From Bacteroidales bacterium UBA4243 (GTDB lineage Bacteria; Bacteroidota; Bacteroidia; Bacteroidales; F082): DNA of 46,778 nucleotides. Every line of letters begins with the position of its first letter. The stretch's first letter is position 1. The position numbers were made by a program, and so were the translations under genes. This document shows, in pieces, positions 7,586 to 14,266 of this stretch. The DNA is taken from positions 1 through 46,778 of the forward strand of contig DGXB01000062.1 in the NCBI GenBank assembly GCA_002396205.1, read 5' to 3'. The notes beneath the pieces are model-generated. The model saw nothing but the letters and a program-made list of their open reading frames with translations, was not told where the DNA came from and searched no databases.

Positions 7586-7729
7586 CTAATAAGTTTAGGA
7601 TAAAAGCCCCTTGTTTAGGTGTCCTTGGTCTTATTAGTAACCATGTAGGCGTTTCCGCTGCTACCACCGTACAAGGGGCAATCTTTGTTGTTTCAGCCGC
7701 TTGGGTGTCGGCTGCTAATAAGTTTAGGA
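7586..7729 (-). other. Repeat-containing leader between small element genes
   Basis: The 334-base gap 7583-7916 holds no convincing gene. It contains two copies of CTAATAAGTTTAGGA (7586-7600, 7715-7729), an inverted partial copy CTTATTAG (7630-7637) that can pair with either, and an inverted repeat GCCCCTTGT/ACAAGGGGC (7606-7614, 7671-7679). A TACATTTG -7 box (7734-7741) would start a leftward transcript at about 7727. Weak overlapping frames exist on both strands. Bases 7800-7916 are AT-rich without visible features. Confidence 0.5.
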
Positions 7730-7916
7730 GTGGCAAATGTAGGGGTTTTTCTGAATGGTTGAACGGGGAAAGTCTTATTTAGAATCGGTCTAATTCTCCT
7801 TGTTCGCTCTTTGTTCGTTTGATTTTAACGAATCAGTTTCTGAAAACACGGGGAAAACACCAAAATATTGCCGATTTGTCGTTAGTTTCTAACGATTTTC
7901 ACCGTTTTTATGAATG

Positions 7917-8150
7917 TCACCAAATCCAATAATCGATCCCCAACTCCCCCAACTCCTTCCATTTCCAAACCTCAAATCCCCGCCGCCTCATTTCAGCCGC
8001 CAACTGCTCATCGGTGAAGCGTTGAAACGGTTGAAACTCAACGTTACCATTTTTCCTTGTTTCGGTCAACGGCTCATCGGTGAAGCGTTGCAACCCTGTA
8101 AGGGTCGCCCCGCCTTGTTCGCTCTCTACTTTCACCGCTGAATTTCCCAT
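7917..8150 (-). CDS. Small element protein with an internal RFTDE repeat (77 aa)
   Basis: 77 residues from ATG 8150 (MGNSAVKVES); the frame extends to a TTG at 8192, but that extension is a low-complexity TNK run. Contains an internal repeat, LQRFTDEPL and FQRFTDEQL, encoded by two similar DNA stretches, and ends WKWKELGELGIDYWIW. Not recognised. The R-x-TDEQL signature also ends the 98-aa protein at 8624-8920, hinting at a shared interaction motif. Confidence 0.55.
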   Translation of the reverse strand: MGNSAVKVESEQGGATLTGLQRFTDEPLTETRKNGNVEFQPFQRFTDEQLAAEMRRRGFEVWKWKELGELGIDYWIW

Positions 8151-8188
8151 GCTTGTTTTGTTTGTTTTGTTTGTTTTTGGTTGAGCTG

Positions 8189-8434
8189 TCAATTGGTCTG
8201 CTCTGCCTTTATCCTCTCATAGTCGGCTACAACCGCGTCAATGCCCAACCCCTCAATAATGATAAGTTCTGCCAATTCCTCACTGCTCAACGGGGGCAAC
8301 TCTGGCGGGGTGTACCCGTCAAAGTAGGTTTTCAGGTAGGTTTCAATGTTGGAGCGGTCGTTTGCTGTCATGTGTCCTTTCCTCAACACCGACAACAGCA
8401 ATATCTTGAAATCCTTGCTTATTGGTTTCTTCAT
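8189..8434 (-). CDS. Small element protein, unknown (81 aa)
   Basis: 81 residues from ATG 8434 (MKKPISKDFK), chosen because GGAGG lies eight bases upstream. The frame is open ten codons further. Contains an acidic helix (LSSEELAELIIIEGLGIDAVVADYERI). Not recognised. It follows the 61-aa gene by 14 bases in the same array. Confidence 0.55.
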   Translation of the reverse strand: MKKPISKDFKILLLSVLRKGHMTANDRSNIETYLKTYFDGYTPPELPPLSSEELAELIIIEGLGIDAVVADYERIKAEQTN

Positions 8435-8448
8435 CTTGTTTCCCTCCT

Positions 8449-8634
8449 TCATTTGGTCATGCAATCTTCCTCCAATTCCTTCATCAGTTGCCGCGCTTCT
8501 TCAAGTGTCATCGGCTTGTCCGACAATAAAACCTTGTCGCCAATCCATTCCCTCAATGTGTCGCTGTCAATATACCCGTCTTTGAGGGCTTGGAGCAAAA
8601 CGAGTTTCTTCTCTCTGTCAAGTTCAATTTTCAT
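8449..8634 (-). CDS. Small element protein, unknown (61 aa)
   Basis: 61 residues from ATG 8634 (MKIELDREKKLVLLQALKDG), which overlaps the stop of the upstream 98-aa gene by 11 bases. A nine-codon upstream extension is possible. Predicted helix-rich, ending in LEEARQLMKELEED. Not recognised; size and charge would fit a small DNA-binding or regulatory protein, but nothing visible proves it. Confidence 0.5.
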   Translation of the reverse strand: MKIELDREKKLVLLQALKDGYIDSDTLREWIGDKVLLSDKPMTLEEARQLMKELEEDCMTK

Positions 8635-8920
8635 TTCCAATGTCTTTTGTGAGTTGGTCAATAACAGCGTCTAATTGCTCATCTGTGAGCCTGCCAAAGT
8701 CAATGTCAGCGGAAACGGCTTGCTGCTTTGGGATAACATATTGCATCAACTTTTCAAGTATCTGCAAGCGGTCTTTTGGCTCTAATCGCTTCAAGTCCTT
8801 TTCCATCTGCTTCCTGTTTTTGTCAATAACAGCCGTGAGCCATCCCCGCATATCGGCTGTTATCTTGTTTGGCGTTCCCTTGGGTCGCCCGTTGGGGTTG
8901 TTTGTCTTGCCTTTCTCCAT
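8624..8920 (-). CDS. Small protein with NPNGRPKGTPNK N-terminus (98 aa)
   Basis: 98 residues from ATG 8920 (MEKGKTNNPNGRPKG). The frame reaches 8956, but the -7 box at 8962-8969 would put the transcript start there, so 8920 is preferred. The basic N-P-N-G-R-P-K-G motif resembles DUF5681-type and AT-hook-like N-termini found in small phage and mobile-element proteins. The middle is a basic helix (NRKQMEKDLKRLEPKDRLQI) and the C-terminus has RLTDEQLDAVIDQL. Possible DNA-binding role; inference only. Confidence 0.6.
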   Translation of the reverse strand: MEKGKTNNPNGRPKGTPNKITADMRGWLTAVIDKNRKQMEKDLKRLEPKDRLQILEKLMQYVIPKQQAVSADIDFGRLTDEQLDAVIDQLTKDIGNEN

Positions 8921-8961
8921 AGTGTTAAATTCTCTGTTTTTCTCTGTTGTTTTCAAAGGGT

Positions 8962-8984
8962 CAAAATTACCAAAATTTGGTAAT
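8962..8984 (-). promoter_or_regulatory. Promoter with overlapping palindromic operator
   Basis: -7 box TAATTTTG (8962-8969, minus strand) overlaps a perfect 19-base palindrome ATTACCAAA-A-TTTGGTAAT (8966-8984). A related half-perfect copy (TTACCA/TGGTAA, 10006-10022) lies upstream of rep. Good candidate for autoregulation by Rep or another element protein. Confidence 0.6.
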
Positions 8985-9017
8985 GCAGCCCACTTATTAT
9001 AAGGCTTTCACCTTTTT
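8976..9017. repeat. 42-bp direct repeat, copy A (downstream of rep)
   Basis: Starts TTTGGTAATGCAGCCC and ends TTTCACCTTTTT; identical over 42 bases to 10015-10056, so the two copies bracket rep. Confidence 0.85.
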
Positions 9018-9051
9018 TGGGGCTTTCCCGATAGTGTTAAATCGGGGTCTT

Positions 9052-9984
9052 TCATCGTGCATATTGGGCAACATCTGAAATCGCCTTTTCAAGTTCCCTA
9101 ATCATGTCGCTTTTTGCCTCGTTGGGGGCTTGCAATATCCTGTATAGGTCAGACTTCAAGCGGCTGTAATATTTGGGGTCTGAAAAAGCGTTCTTTGCTT
9201 TCAGGTCTGCCAAAAACTCATCAATGTAGTTTTGCCCGCCTTGTTGCAACAGGATTGCAAACAGGGCTTTTTGTGCGTCTTTTGGTGTCTTAATGCTGTC
9301 TGTCATGGTGCTAATAGTGTTTACTTTCTTAATTGTGTCAAACTCGGTTTTCCATCGCTTTACAATGGAGTAATAAAAGCCGCTTTCTGTCAGGGTTGCC
9401 CCTGTAATCGGGTCGGGTGATTTCAACAGCCGTTGAGCGTGTGACAAAAACCTCATTTCATACCTCAACAGATTGCACCCGTTGAGCGTGGGCGGGATAA
9501 TTGCCCCCTTTGCGCTCGCTTCTTTGGTTTTGTCATAGAATATCAGTTGCCTGTATTGTTGGCTGTAATATAGCGTGTCGGGGTGTGCTTGCAGCCGCTT
9601 GTAATTGGGTTTGTTTCCCAATCCTTTGTAATAGTCCGTTGGCGGTCGCTTGGTCGGGATAACCGTTGAAACATCAAGGCGGGTGACCTTTGCCGTTGCC
9701 ATGTCAAGGTGTAACGCCTCGCTCATCTGCTCCAATGCCTCTTTTGCCGTTTGCCGTGTCAGGGTGTAAACATTTGAGGGTAAGTAATACTTTGCCAAAC
9801 TCCCTTTAAGGGAAACGCCTGTTTGAAAACAACAAACGCTGTAATCCCCTAATTTGCCCGTGCAACTGTAACCCCTTTTGTCGCTCTGTTGCTCCACCAC
9901 CTCACAAAGAAAGGGCAACACGGCAAAGGGGTTGCCCTCTGCTGTGTCGCTCCTATCAATCCAAAAATTCACGGTGTCAAACAT
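9052..9984 (-). CDS. Putative replication initiator, phage/plasmid gene II/X or Rep_trans-like
   Basis: 310 residues. Motifs resembling rolling-circle initiators of the filamentous-phage gene II/X and Rep_trans groups: KVTRLDVSTVI (R-x-D after a hydrophobic strand), FYDKTKE and LLRYEMRFL, in the order seen in those families. Such proteins nick the double-strand origin and stay covalently bound through Tyr. I cannot point to the catalytic Tyr with confidence; the YYKGLGNKPNY and YYSQQYRQ segments are candidates. Flanked by 42-bp direct repeats and palindromes that could be origin or operator sites. A role in replicating the excised circle is inferred. Confidence 0.65.
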   Translation of the reverse strand: MFDTVNFWIDRSDTAEGNPFAVLPFLCEVVEQQSDKRGYSCTGKLGDYSVCCFQTGVSLKGSLAKYYLPSNVYTLTRQTAKEALEQMSEALHLDMATAKVTRLDVSTVIPTKRPPTDYYKGLGNKPNYKRLQAHPDTLYYSQQYRQLIFYDKTKEASAKGAIIPPTLNGCNLLRYEMRFLSHAQRLLKSPDPITGATLTESGFYYSIVKRWKTEFDTIKKVNTISTMTDSIKTPKDAQKALFAILLQQGGQNYIDEFLADLKAKNAFSDPKYYSRLKSDLYRILQAPNEAKSDMIRELEKAISDVAQYAR

Positions 9985-10005
9985 TGGCTTTTGGTGTTGT
10001 CGGTT

Positions 10006-10056
10006 TTACCATTTTTTGGTAATGCAGCCCACTTATTATAAGGCTTTCACCTTTTT
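10006..10056. repeat. 42-bp direct repeat, copy B, with imperfect palindrome (upstream of rep)
   Basis: 10015-10056 matches 8976-9017 exactly. Overlapping its left end is TTACCA-TTTTT-TGGTAA (10006-10022), the counterpart of the perfect palindrome beside copy A. It lies in the 76-base gap between the 184-aa gene and rep. Confidence 0.85.
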
Positions 10057-10060
10057 GGGG

Positions 10061-10615
10061 TCAGTACTGAAAGAATGTCTTTGCCGCTGCTCTCATCGTT
10101 GCCAATGCTTCATTATACACTCCATCGGCTAACGCTTTTGCATTGCCCAAAATGGTATTGTAGCCGTTGGGAATGATAAGCGTTTCAATACTCTGCCAAT
10201 CCTCTGAAATCAGAAACAGAAAGCCGTCATCCTTGCAGCACAAAAACGGGTTTGGCTTTTTGTCTTTCCCAAAGGTCTTTGAGCGGTTGGGGTTGCCGTA
10301 TCCTATAAGGTTGCCATTGGTCGGGGTTGAGCAATCCAATAGATAAACGCTACTGAAATTCAGGCTTTCTTTTGCCATCAAAAAACGGTCAGCCCGCCTT
10401 TGGTCGGGGCTGTTTATTATCCCGCGCGTTTCTGTCAGATACACATAAACAAGCCCTTTGTTTGTTTTCAGGCTCTCAATGGGCTTGTAGTACCCTGCTA
10501 TTCTTGTCAAGTCATAGCGCGGTATCTTTGCACCCAACTTTATTTTATTTCTGCTTTTCACCTCATCCGGCAATTGTTGAAATTGTAGGTAAGCACTGAA
10601 AATGTTAGTTTCCAT
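10061..10615 (-). CDS. Element protein, unknown (184 aa)
   Basis: 184 residues. Not recognised. A soluble mixed alpha/beta composition, with segments KLGAKIPRYDLTRIAGYY and SSVYLLDCSTPTNGNLIGYG and a basic NRSKTFGKDKKPNPF loop. Its ATG overlaps the 3' end of the HTH gene by 11 bases, so both are co-transcribed and it precedes rep. Position between excisionase-like gene and rep suggests a part in element maintenance; no function is assigned. Confidence 0.65.
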   Translation of the reverse strand: METNIFSAYLQFQQLPDEVKSRNKIKLGAKIPRYDLTRIAGYYKPIESLKTNKGLVYVYLTETRGIINSPDQRRADRFLMAKESLNFSSVYLLDCSTPTNGNLIGYGNPNRSKTFGKDKKPNPFLCCKDDGFLFLISEDWQSIETLIIPNGYNTILGNAKALADGVYNEALATMRAAAKTFFQY

Positions 10616-10901
10616 TGTTGCCCCCTTTCTTCATGCAATACTGTTGTGCCTTTTGGCTTATTTCCTCATCCGTGGCAATTCTGTTGCTTTGCAACCATTG
10701 TTCCAACTCTTCCCTGTTGAAATAACACATCTTGCCCAAAGGCTTGTAATGGGGAATTTTCTGTTGCATTGTCAGTTTGTAGAGATAGGACTTTGAAACG
10801 CCCAAATACCTTGCCGCCTCATCGGTTGTAAGCACCTCTTTTGTGCAATTGATAATGTTTGCCGTTATCAGGTCGGCAACCTGCTTTAATTCCTCGCTCA
10901 T
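10605..10901 (-). CDS. Helix-turn-helix protein, excisionase-like
   Basis: 98 residues. The centre is a MerR/excisionase-type winged HTH: LTTDEAARYLGVSKSYLYKLTMQQKIPHYKPLGKM, followed by the wing residues CYFNREELEQWLQSNRI. This 'DNA-binding domain, excisionase family' fold is typical of Bacteroidetes integrative elements, where it bends att DNA and favours excision, or acts as a regulator. First gene after a 220-base gap, so it probably has its own promoter, though I see no clear -7 box. Fold is firm; the excision role is inferred from linkage to int. Confidence 0.85.
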   Translation of the reverse strand: MSEELKQVADLITANIINCTKEVLTTDEAARYLGVSKSYLYKLTMQQKIPHYKPLGKMCYFNREELEQWLQSNRIATDEEISQKAQQYCMKKGGNNGN

Positions 10902-11061
10902 CTTGTTTTTGTTTGAGGGTTGGGGCTGTCAAGGGGTCGGGGGTAACAACCGCCCCCATCTTTGCCCGGTGTGTTGAGCGTTCAAGGCGTTACCCGTGCC
11001 GTTGCCCACACTAACACGGTGCAAAAAAATGAAACATCGGATAATAAGAATTATGTGCCTA

Positions 11062-11087
11062 TTGTGTGCCACATAGGGGACACACAA
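11062..11087. other. Inverted repeat upstream of the HTH gene
   Basis: TTGTGTG (11062-11068) pairs with CACACAA (11081-11087). It lies between the HTH gene and the int-unit terminator in the otherwise gene-free 10902-11121; a possible regulator-binding site. Confidence 0.35.
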
Positions 11088-11091
11088 ACAC

Positions 11092-11118
11092 AAAAAAAGC
11101 ACCCACAAAAGGTGCTTT
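11092..11118 (-). terminator. Terminator of the int-ORF460 unit
   Basis: Read leftward: AAAGCACC/GGTGCTTT stem with seven-base loop (11096-11118) followed by T4 (11092-11095). It lies directly after the 460-aa gene stop at 11122. Confidence 0.8.
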
Positions 11119-11121
11119 CAT

Positions 11122-12504
11122 TCAGTCATTGAAAAGGCCGTCAATGTCCCCCCGCCATTCTTGGGGCTTTTTGGCGTTGAGCATTGCAGACAAAGCACTA
11201 TCAAGCCGGGCAACATCAAACAGCTTTTCCAAAGCCTTATAGGGTATTGGCTTGGGGTCTGCAATATCGGGGCTATAAACTTTCATAATGAAGTAGCACA
11301 AAGCCGCTTTTAGTCCGTTCCTGAAAACCCATTTGTAGCCGTTCCCCGTCTGCTCCATGAAACCCGCCTGAATAGCCTTTGCAAAGTATTTCTTTGCCCG
11401 GTCTGTCATTATATCGGGTTGAGCGTTGAGCGTGGCGGGCTGCTCAACTTGGGTTTGCTCATCGGTGGGCTGCTCATCGCTGCCAAACAAACAGGCTTGC
11501 ACCCATTGCCCCACGCTGGTACTTAATAGGTACTCACAAAACGGCTCTAATCGTTTCAGGTCAGTTTCTCCATAGGGCAAACAGCAAAACACAGCCTCTT
11601 TGCCGATCAGCTGTTGAACAATCCAATTATATAGGCTTTGAGCCTCATAATAGCCCGTGTCGCCCTCGTTTATATCCAACCTTTCAAACACATCACACAG
11701 CCCCTGCAATATCAGGATTTGGAAAAACAGACCCCACACAGGCACACCGTCAAACCCTTTTATCAGGTTGGCAATATCGGCTTTCACCGTCCCGGGTTTG
11801 TCTGTGTTGGCTTTCATGCTGTCAGTTGCTTTTTTCAAAGCGACAAACAAAAGCCGTGTTTTTTCCCGGTCAAAGAAGCTGCCATTGTCAAGGATAACCC
11901 GGCAACGCTTCAAAGCGTCAATATAGGGTGTAAGGCTACACCTCACATTGAAAGCCTCCCTGTTGGCCAACTCATCCAAAAACTCATCAATGCTTTCTGT
12001 TGGAATGTCTGTAAGGTTGGCACACTCAAACAGCGTTTCAATAATAAGTTTGTGAAACTCAACCGGGGCAACTATTGCCATCGGCTTAAACTTCCACCCT
12101 TTCACATCGATAGGCCGTTGAGCGGTTGAGGGTGTGGGCTGCTCATCGGTGGGCAACTCTTTCAAATTCTGTATCAAGCCCGCCTGTTGTACCTGCTTGC
12201 CCTCAATGATCAGGCTTGCATACCTCAAAAAGGCTTTGCAAAAGTCACTGTCACCGTCAAAGCCCGCCTGTTTCAAAGCCTGGCTTATCAACTGCTCATC
12301 GGGTTTGCTGGGTAAAGCCCCCATATTCCAAAAGCCCGTGTTATATATTGCCCGCTGCTCATCGTCAAGCTGAAACAAAGCCTGAAACACAGCCTCAAAG
12401 TTGGGGTTGTATAATCTTTCCTGTTCATCACATAACGCCTCAAATCGGGCTGTCAGTTCTTTATATTCCCGGCTGGGGGTCGGTTGGTTTGTCTTTGTGG
12501 CCAT
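11122..12504 (-). CDS. Large element protein, unknown (460 aa)
   Basis: 460 residues, largest gene of the element, 11 bases downstream of int and ending at a strong terminator. Not recognised: no Walker A, HUH, DNA primase or relaxase motif is visible. It opens with a charged helix (REYKELTARFEALCDEQERLY) and holds two linker-like regions rich in T-D-E-Q-P (NLKELPTDEQPTPSTAQRP; GSDEQPTDEQTQVEQPATLN), suggesting two or three helical domains joined by flexible linkers. The C-terminal part (YFAKAIQAGFMEQTGNGYKW) resembles short helical segments seen in Bacteroides mobile-element proteins, without a name I can support. Confidence 0.65.
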   Translation of the reverse strand: MATKTNQPTPSREYKELTARFEALCDEQERLYNPNFEAVFQALFQLDDEQRAIYNTGFWNMGALPSKPDEQLISQALKQAGFDGDSDFCKAFLRYASLIIEGKQVQQAGLIQNLKELPTDEQPTPSTAQRPIDVKGWKFKPMAIVAPVEFHKLIIETLFECANLTDIPTESIDEFLDELANREAFNVRCSLTPYIDALKRCRVILDNGSFFDREKTRLLFVALKKATDSMKANTDKPGTVKADIANLIKGFDGVPVWGLFFQILILQGLCDVFERLDINEGDTGYYEAQSLYNWIVQQLIGKEAVFCCLPYGETDLKRLEPFCEYLLSTSVGQWVQACLFGSDEQPTDEQTQVEQPATLNAQPDIMTDRAKKYFAKAIQAGFMEQTGNGYKWVFRNGLKAALCYFIMKVYSPDIADPKPIPYKALEKLFDVARLDSALSAMLNAKKPQEWRGDIDGLFND

Positions 12505-12515
12505 GGCTGTAAGGG

Positions 12516-13760
12516 TTAGAGGTTTGCAATATCCAAAGTTGGCAAACTGTTGATTGCTTTCTGTTTCAACTCATCAACAGCCCGGGTGTATTTCTCTGTG
12601 TGCTTCAATCCTGAATGTCCCAACAGGCTTGCAACCGTCTTAATGTTTGCCCCATTATTCAGGATATTCACGGCAAAAGAATGCCTGGCACAATGCCATG
12701 TAATATGCTTTTCAATTCCCGCCCGTTTTACCCATCTTTTCACGGCTTTACTACACATTTCATAACTCGGCAATTGAAATATAAGGCTGTCTTTGCCCTG
12801 CTCATCTGTTGGCTCTCCAATCAGCCTCAACAATCCATCGTTGAGCGGTATAACAACCCCGCTATTGGCTGAATGTCCCTTTGTCTTATTCTGCTCAAAC
12901 TTCAAAAGGCGGTTTGAATAGTCCACATTGGCAAAGGTCAAGTCCTTAACATCGCAAAACCTCAACCCACAATAAAGGCTCAAAATGAAAGCCCGCCTAA
13001 TATTGGGGTTTTCCCCCGTGTAGTGTGTGCCTATCAAAGCCTTTTCCTCATCAAGTGAAAGCACATCTTTTCTCAAAATTTGGTCGTCTGTTTTGATAGA
13101 AACCCCGTTGCAAGGGTTTTTTGTCATATAGTCATGGTCTATTGCATACTTTACAACTTTCTTGAAGCGTTGGAAAACGCCCTTTGCACCCTCGCCCCTG
13201 CTTCTACTTTGCAAGTATTCTGTAAAGGCAATCATCATATCTTTGTCCATCTGTTCAGGCTTAATGCCTTTTGCAAAACGGGTGTATTCGGGTGTGTCTT
13301 TCAGAAAGTCATTGAAACGCCTGAAAGCCATTTGCAGCATTCTAACATCTTTCTTTGTGTAGGTGTCAATGTAGGACTGAAAGAATTGCAAAAAGTCAAT
13401 TTGGCGGTCTTTCTTCAACCTGAAACCCTCTTTCTTTTCCAACAATTCCTGCTCTTTCTCAAAGCGTATTTTCTTTGCCAATTGCAAGATTTCTTTGTTT
13501 TGGTTTCTGTCAAAGGGGGTCTTTGGGTTGGAAATCAAAAACAGGTTCAGGCTTTCTTTGCTTCTAATATGCTTTACCCTGTATTTGGGCGTTCCCGCCA
13601 TCTTTCCGCTTTGATACAAAACAGGCTCGCCCATCTCATCCAAAACAGGCTCGCTTTGTCTGCCTAAATAGTACTCCAAATAAAGGCTAATTCTGCCATC
13701 TGCCAACTCCCGCTGCTCCAAACGCGGGTTGTCTTTGGTTTTGTTTTCAACTTTTGCCAT
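12516..13760 (-). CDS. int: Tyrosine site-specific integrase
   Basis: 414 residues from ATG 13760 (MAKVENKTKD). The frame continues to 13889, but the extension is low-complexity and crosses the promoter. An N-terminal arm-type domain, a SAM-like core-binding domain (about 125-230: FFQSYIDTYTKKDVRMLQ) and a catalytic domain with Arg in LSLYCGLRFCDV, the HxxR box in WHCARHSFA, GH in LLGHSGLKHTEKYTR and the nucleophile Tyr within it. This protein should catalyse integration at the tRNA-Leu 3' end. It is the first gene inside the right att site and starts the leftward array. Confidence 0.95.
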   Translation of the reverse strand: MAKVENKTKDNPRLEQRELADGRISLYLEYYLGRQSEPVLDEMGEPVLYQSGKMAGTPKYRVKHIRSKESLNLFLISNPKTPFDRNQNKEILQLAKKIRFEKEQELLEKKEGFRLKKDRQIDFLQFFQSYIDTYTKKDVRMLQMAFRRFNDFLKDTPEYTRFAKGIKPEQMDKDMMIAFTEYLQSRSRGEGAKGVFQRFKKVVKYAIDHDYMTKNPCNGVSIKTDDQILRKDVLSLDEEKALIGTHYTGENPNIRRAFILSLYCGLRFCDVKDLTFANVDYSNRLLKFEQNKTKGHSANSGVVIPLNDGLLRLIGEPTDEQGKDSLIFQLPSYEMCSKAVKRWVKRAGIEKHITWHCARHSFAVNILNNGANIKTVASLLGHSGLKHTEKYTRAVDELKQKAINSLPTLDIANL

Positions 13761-13797
13761 GATACAACTAATTTTCTTTTTCTTTCTTTTGGTGTCA

Positions 13798-13863
13798 CAA
13801 AAGTACACTTTTTTTTCATAAGGTGTACTAAAAGGTGTACTAATTTTCAAAAAAAAGTACACT
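13798..13863 (-). promoter_or_regulatory. int promoter region with arm-type repeats
   Basis: -7 box TACTTTTG (13798-13805, minus strand). Overlapping and nearby are AGTACAC (13802-13808), GGTGTACTA (13822-13830), GGTGTACTA (13834-13842) and AGTACAC (13856-13862), the motif also seen at 6662-6681. Integrase bound here could both assemble the intasome and repress its own promoter. Confidence 0.55.
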
Positions 13864-13958
13864 TTTTTGAAAACAAGGGAAAACAACAAAATAGAAAAAC
13901 ACTCAAAATCAATGCTTTTCTATTCCTTTGGTTTCTTATTTTTTCACGGTTTTGTCTT

Positions 13959-13970
13959 GGCCTTCGGTAC
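13959..13970 (+). repeat. att repeat at the distal end (attR)
   Basis: GGCCTTCGGTAC, identical to the tRNA-Leu 3' end at 6601-6612. The next bases outward form the displaced tRNA terminator. Confidence 0.85.
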
Positions 13971-13973
13971 AGC

Positions 13974-14018
13974 AAGAAGCCTCTCAAAACCAATGGTTTG
14001 GGAGGCTTCTTCATTTTT
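13974..14018 (+). terminator. Original tRNA-Leu terminator, displaced by the element
   Basis: GAAGCCTC (13976-13983) pairs with GAGGCTTC (14002-14009), extended by inner A/T pairs, then TTCATTTTTT. In an empty site it would follow the tRNA by a few bases. Confidence 0.8.
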
Positions 14019-14059
14019 TGCCTTTTGGTTGCGCTTGCGCTTAGGTGGGATGGCTAAAG

Positions 14060-14122
14060 TCACCAGAGGGCGACGCGACCGAGGAGTTTGTCGAGCATCT
14101 GCTCATATGTCATTGTCTTCAT
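14060..14122 (-). CDS. 20-codon ORF behind its own promoter, possible gene remnant
   Basis: Reads MKTMTYEQMLDKLLGRVALW then TGA. A good promoter lies upstream: CTTG (14179-14182), 19-base spacer, TATCTTTG (14152-14159, minus strand). The peptide looks like the first residues of a larger soluble protein, so this may be a truncated gene left with its promoter, or a genuine micro-ORF. Function unknown. Confidence 0.35.
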   Translation of the reverse strand: MKTMTYEQMLDKLLGRVALW

Positions 14123-14151
14123 ATCGCATTTGCCGTTTATTGTTCACGCCG

Positions 14152-14182
14152 CAAAGATACACAACTTTCCCAAACCGGCAAG
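14152..14182 (-). promoter_or_regulatory. Promoter ahead of the 20-codon ORF
   Basis: CTTG-N19-TATCTTTG on the minus strand; a near-consensus Bacteroidetes promoter with no full-length gene downstream. Confidence 0.5.
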
Positions 14183-14203
14183 TCCTTGCCTCTCCCAACG
14201 GCA

Positions 14204-14232
14204 CAAAAAAAGAGGGCGATTGCTCGCCCTCT
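14204..14232 (-). terminator. Terminator of the 706-aa lipoprotein gene
   Basis: Perfect 9-bp stem AGAGGGCGA/TCGCCCTCT with TTGC loop (14211-14232). Read leftward it is followed by seven T. It lies about 35 bases past the stop at 14267. Confidence 0.88.
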
Positions 14233-14266
14233 TGGGATTGTTCTTGATCCGGTTGGGATATGAGAA

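Larger units (their letters stand above)
6601..13970. mobile_element. Integrated element in tRNA-Leu with tyrosine integrase and putative rolling-circle Rep
   Basis: About 7.4 kb bounded by 12-bp direct repeats, one being the tRNA-Leu 3' end. The host tRNA terminator (13974-14018) now sits just outside the right repeat, as expected if insertion split tRNA and terminator. All eleven recognised genes are on the minus strand: int, an unknown 460-aa gene, an excisionase-like HTH gene, an unknown 184-aa gene, rep, then six small genes. Features include arm-type repeats near both ends, 42-bp repeats flanking rep, and hairpins at the left end. No relaxase, secretion, capsid or portal gene is recognisable, so it may be an integrating plasmid-like element or a phage satellite. 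Confidence 0.88.

Noticed and set aside
7531..7782. 83-aa hydrophobic plus-strand frame (and 77-aa minus frame 7503-7736)
   Set aside because: Tempting as a small membrane or coat-like protein, but it lies over the repeat-containing leader, opposes every other element gene and has no recognisable signal. Kept only as a caveat.
6601..13970. Conjugative element or filamentous prophage
   Set aside because: No relaxase, coupling protein, secretion ATPase, Zot-like ATPase or coat gene could be recognised. The Rep motif alone is not enough.
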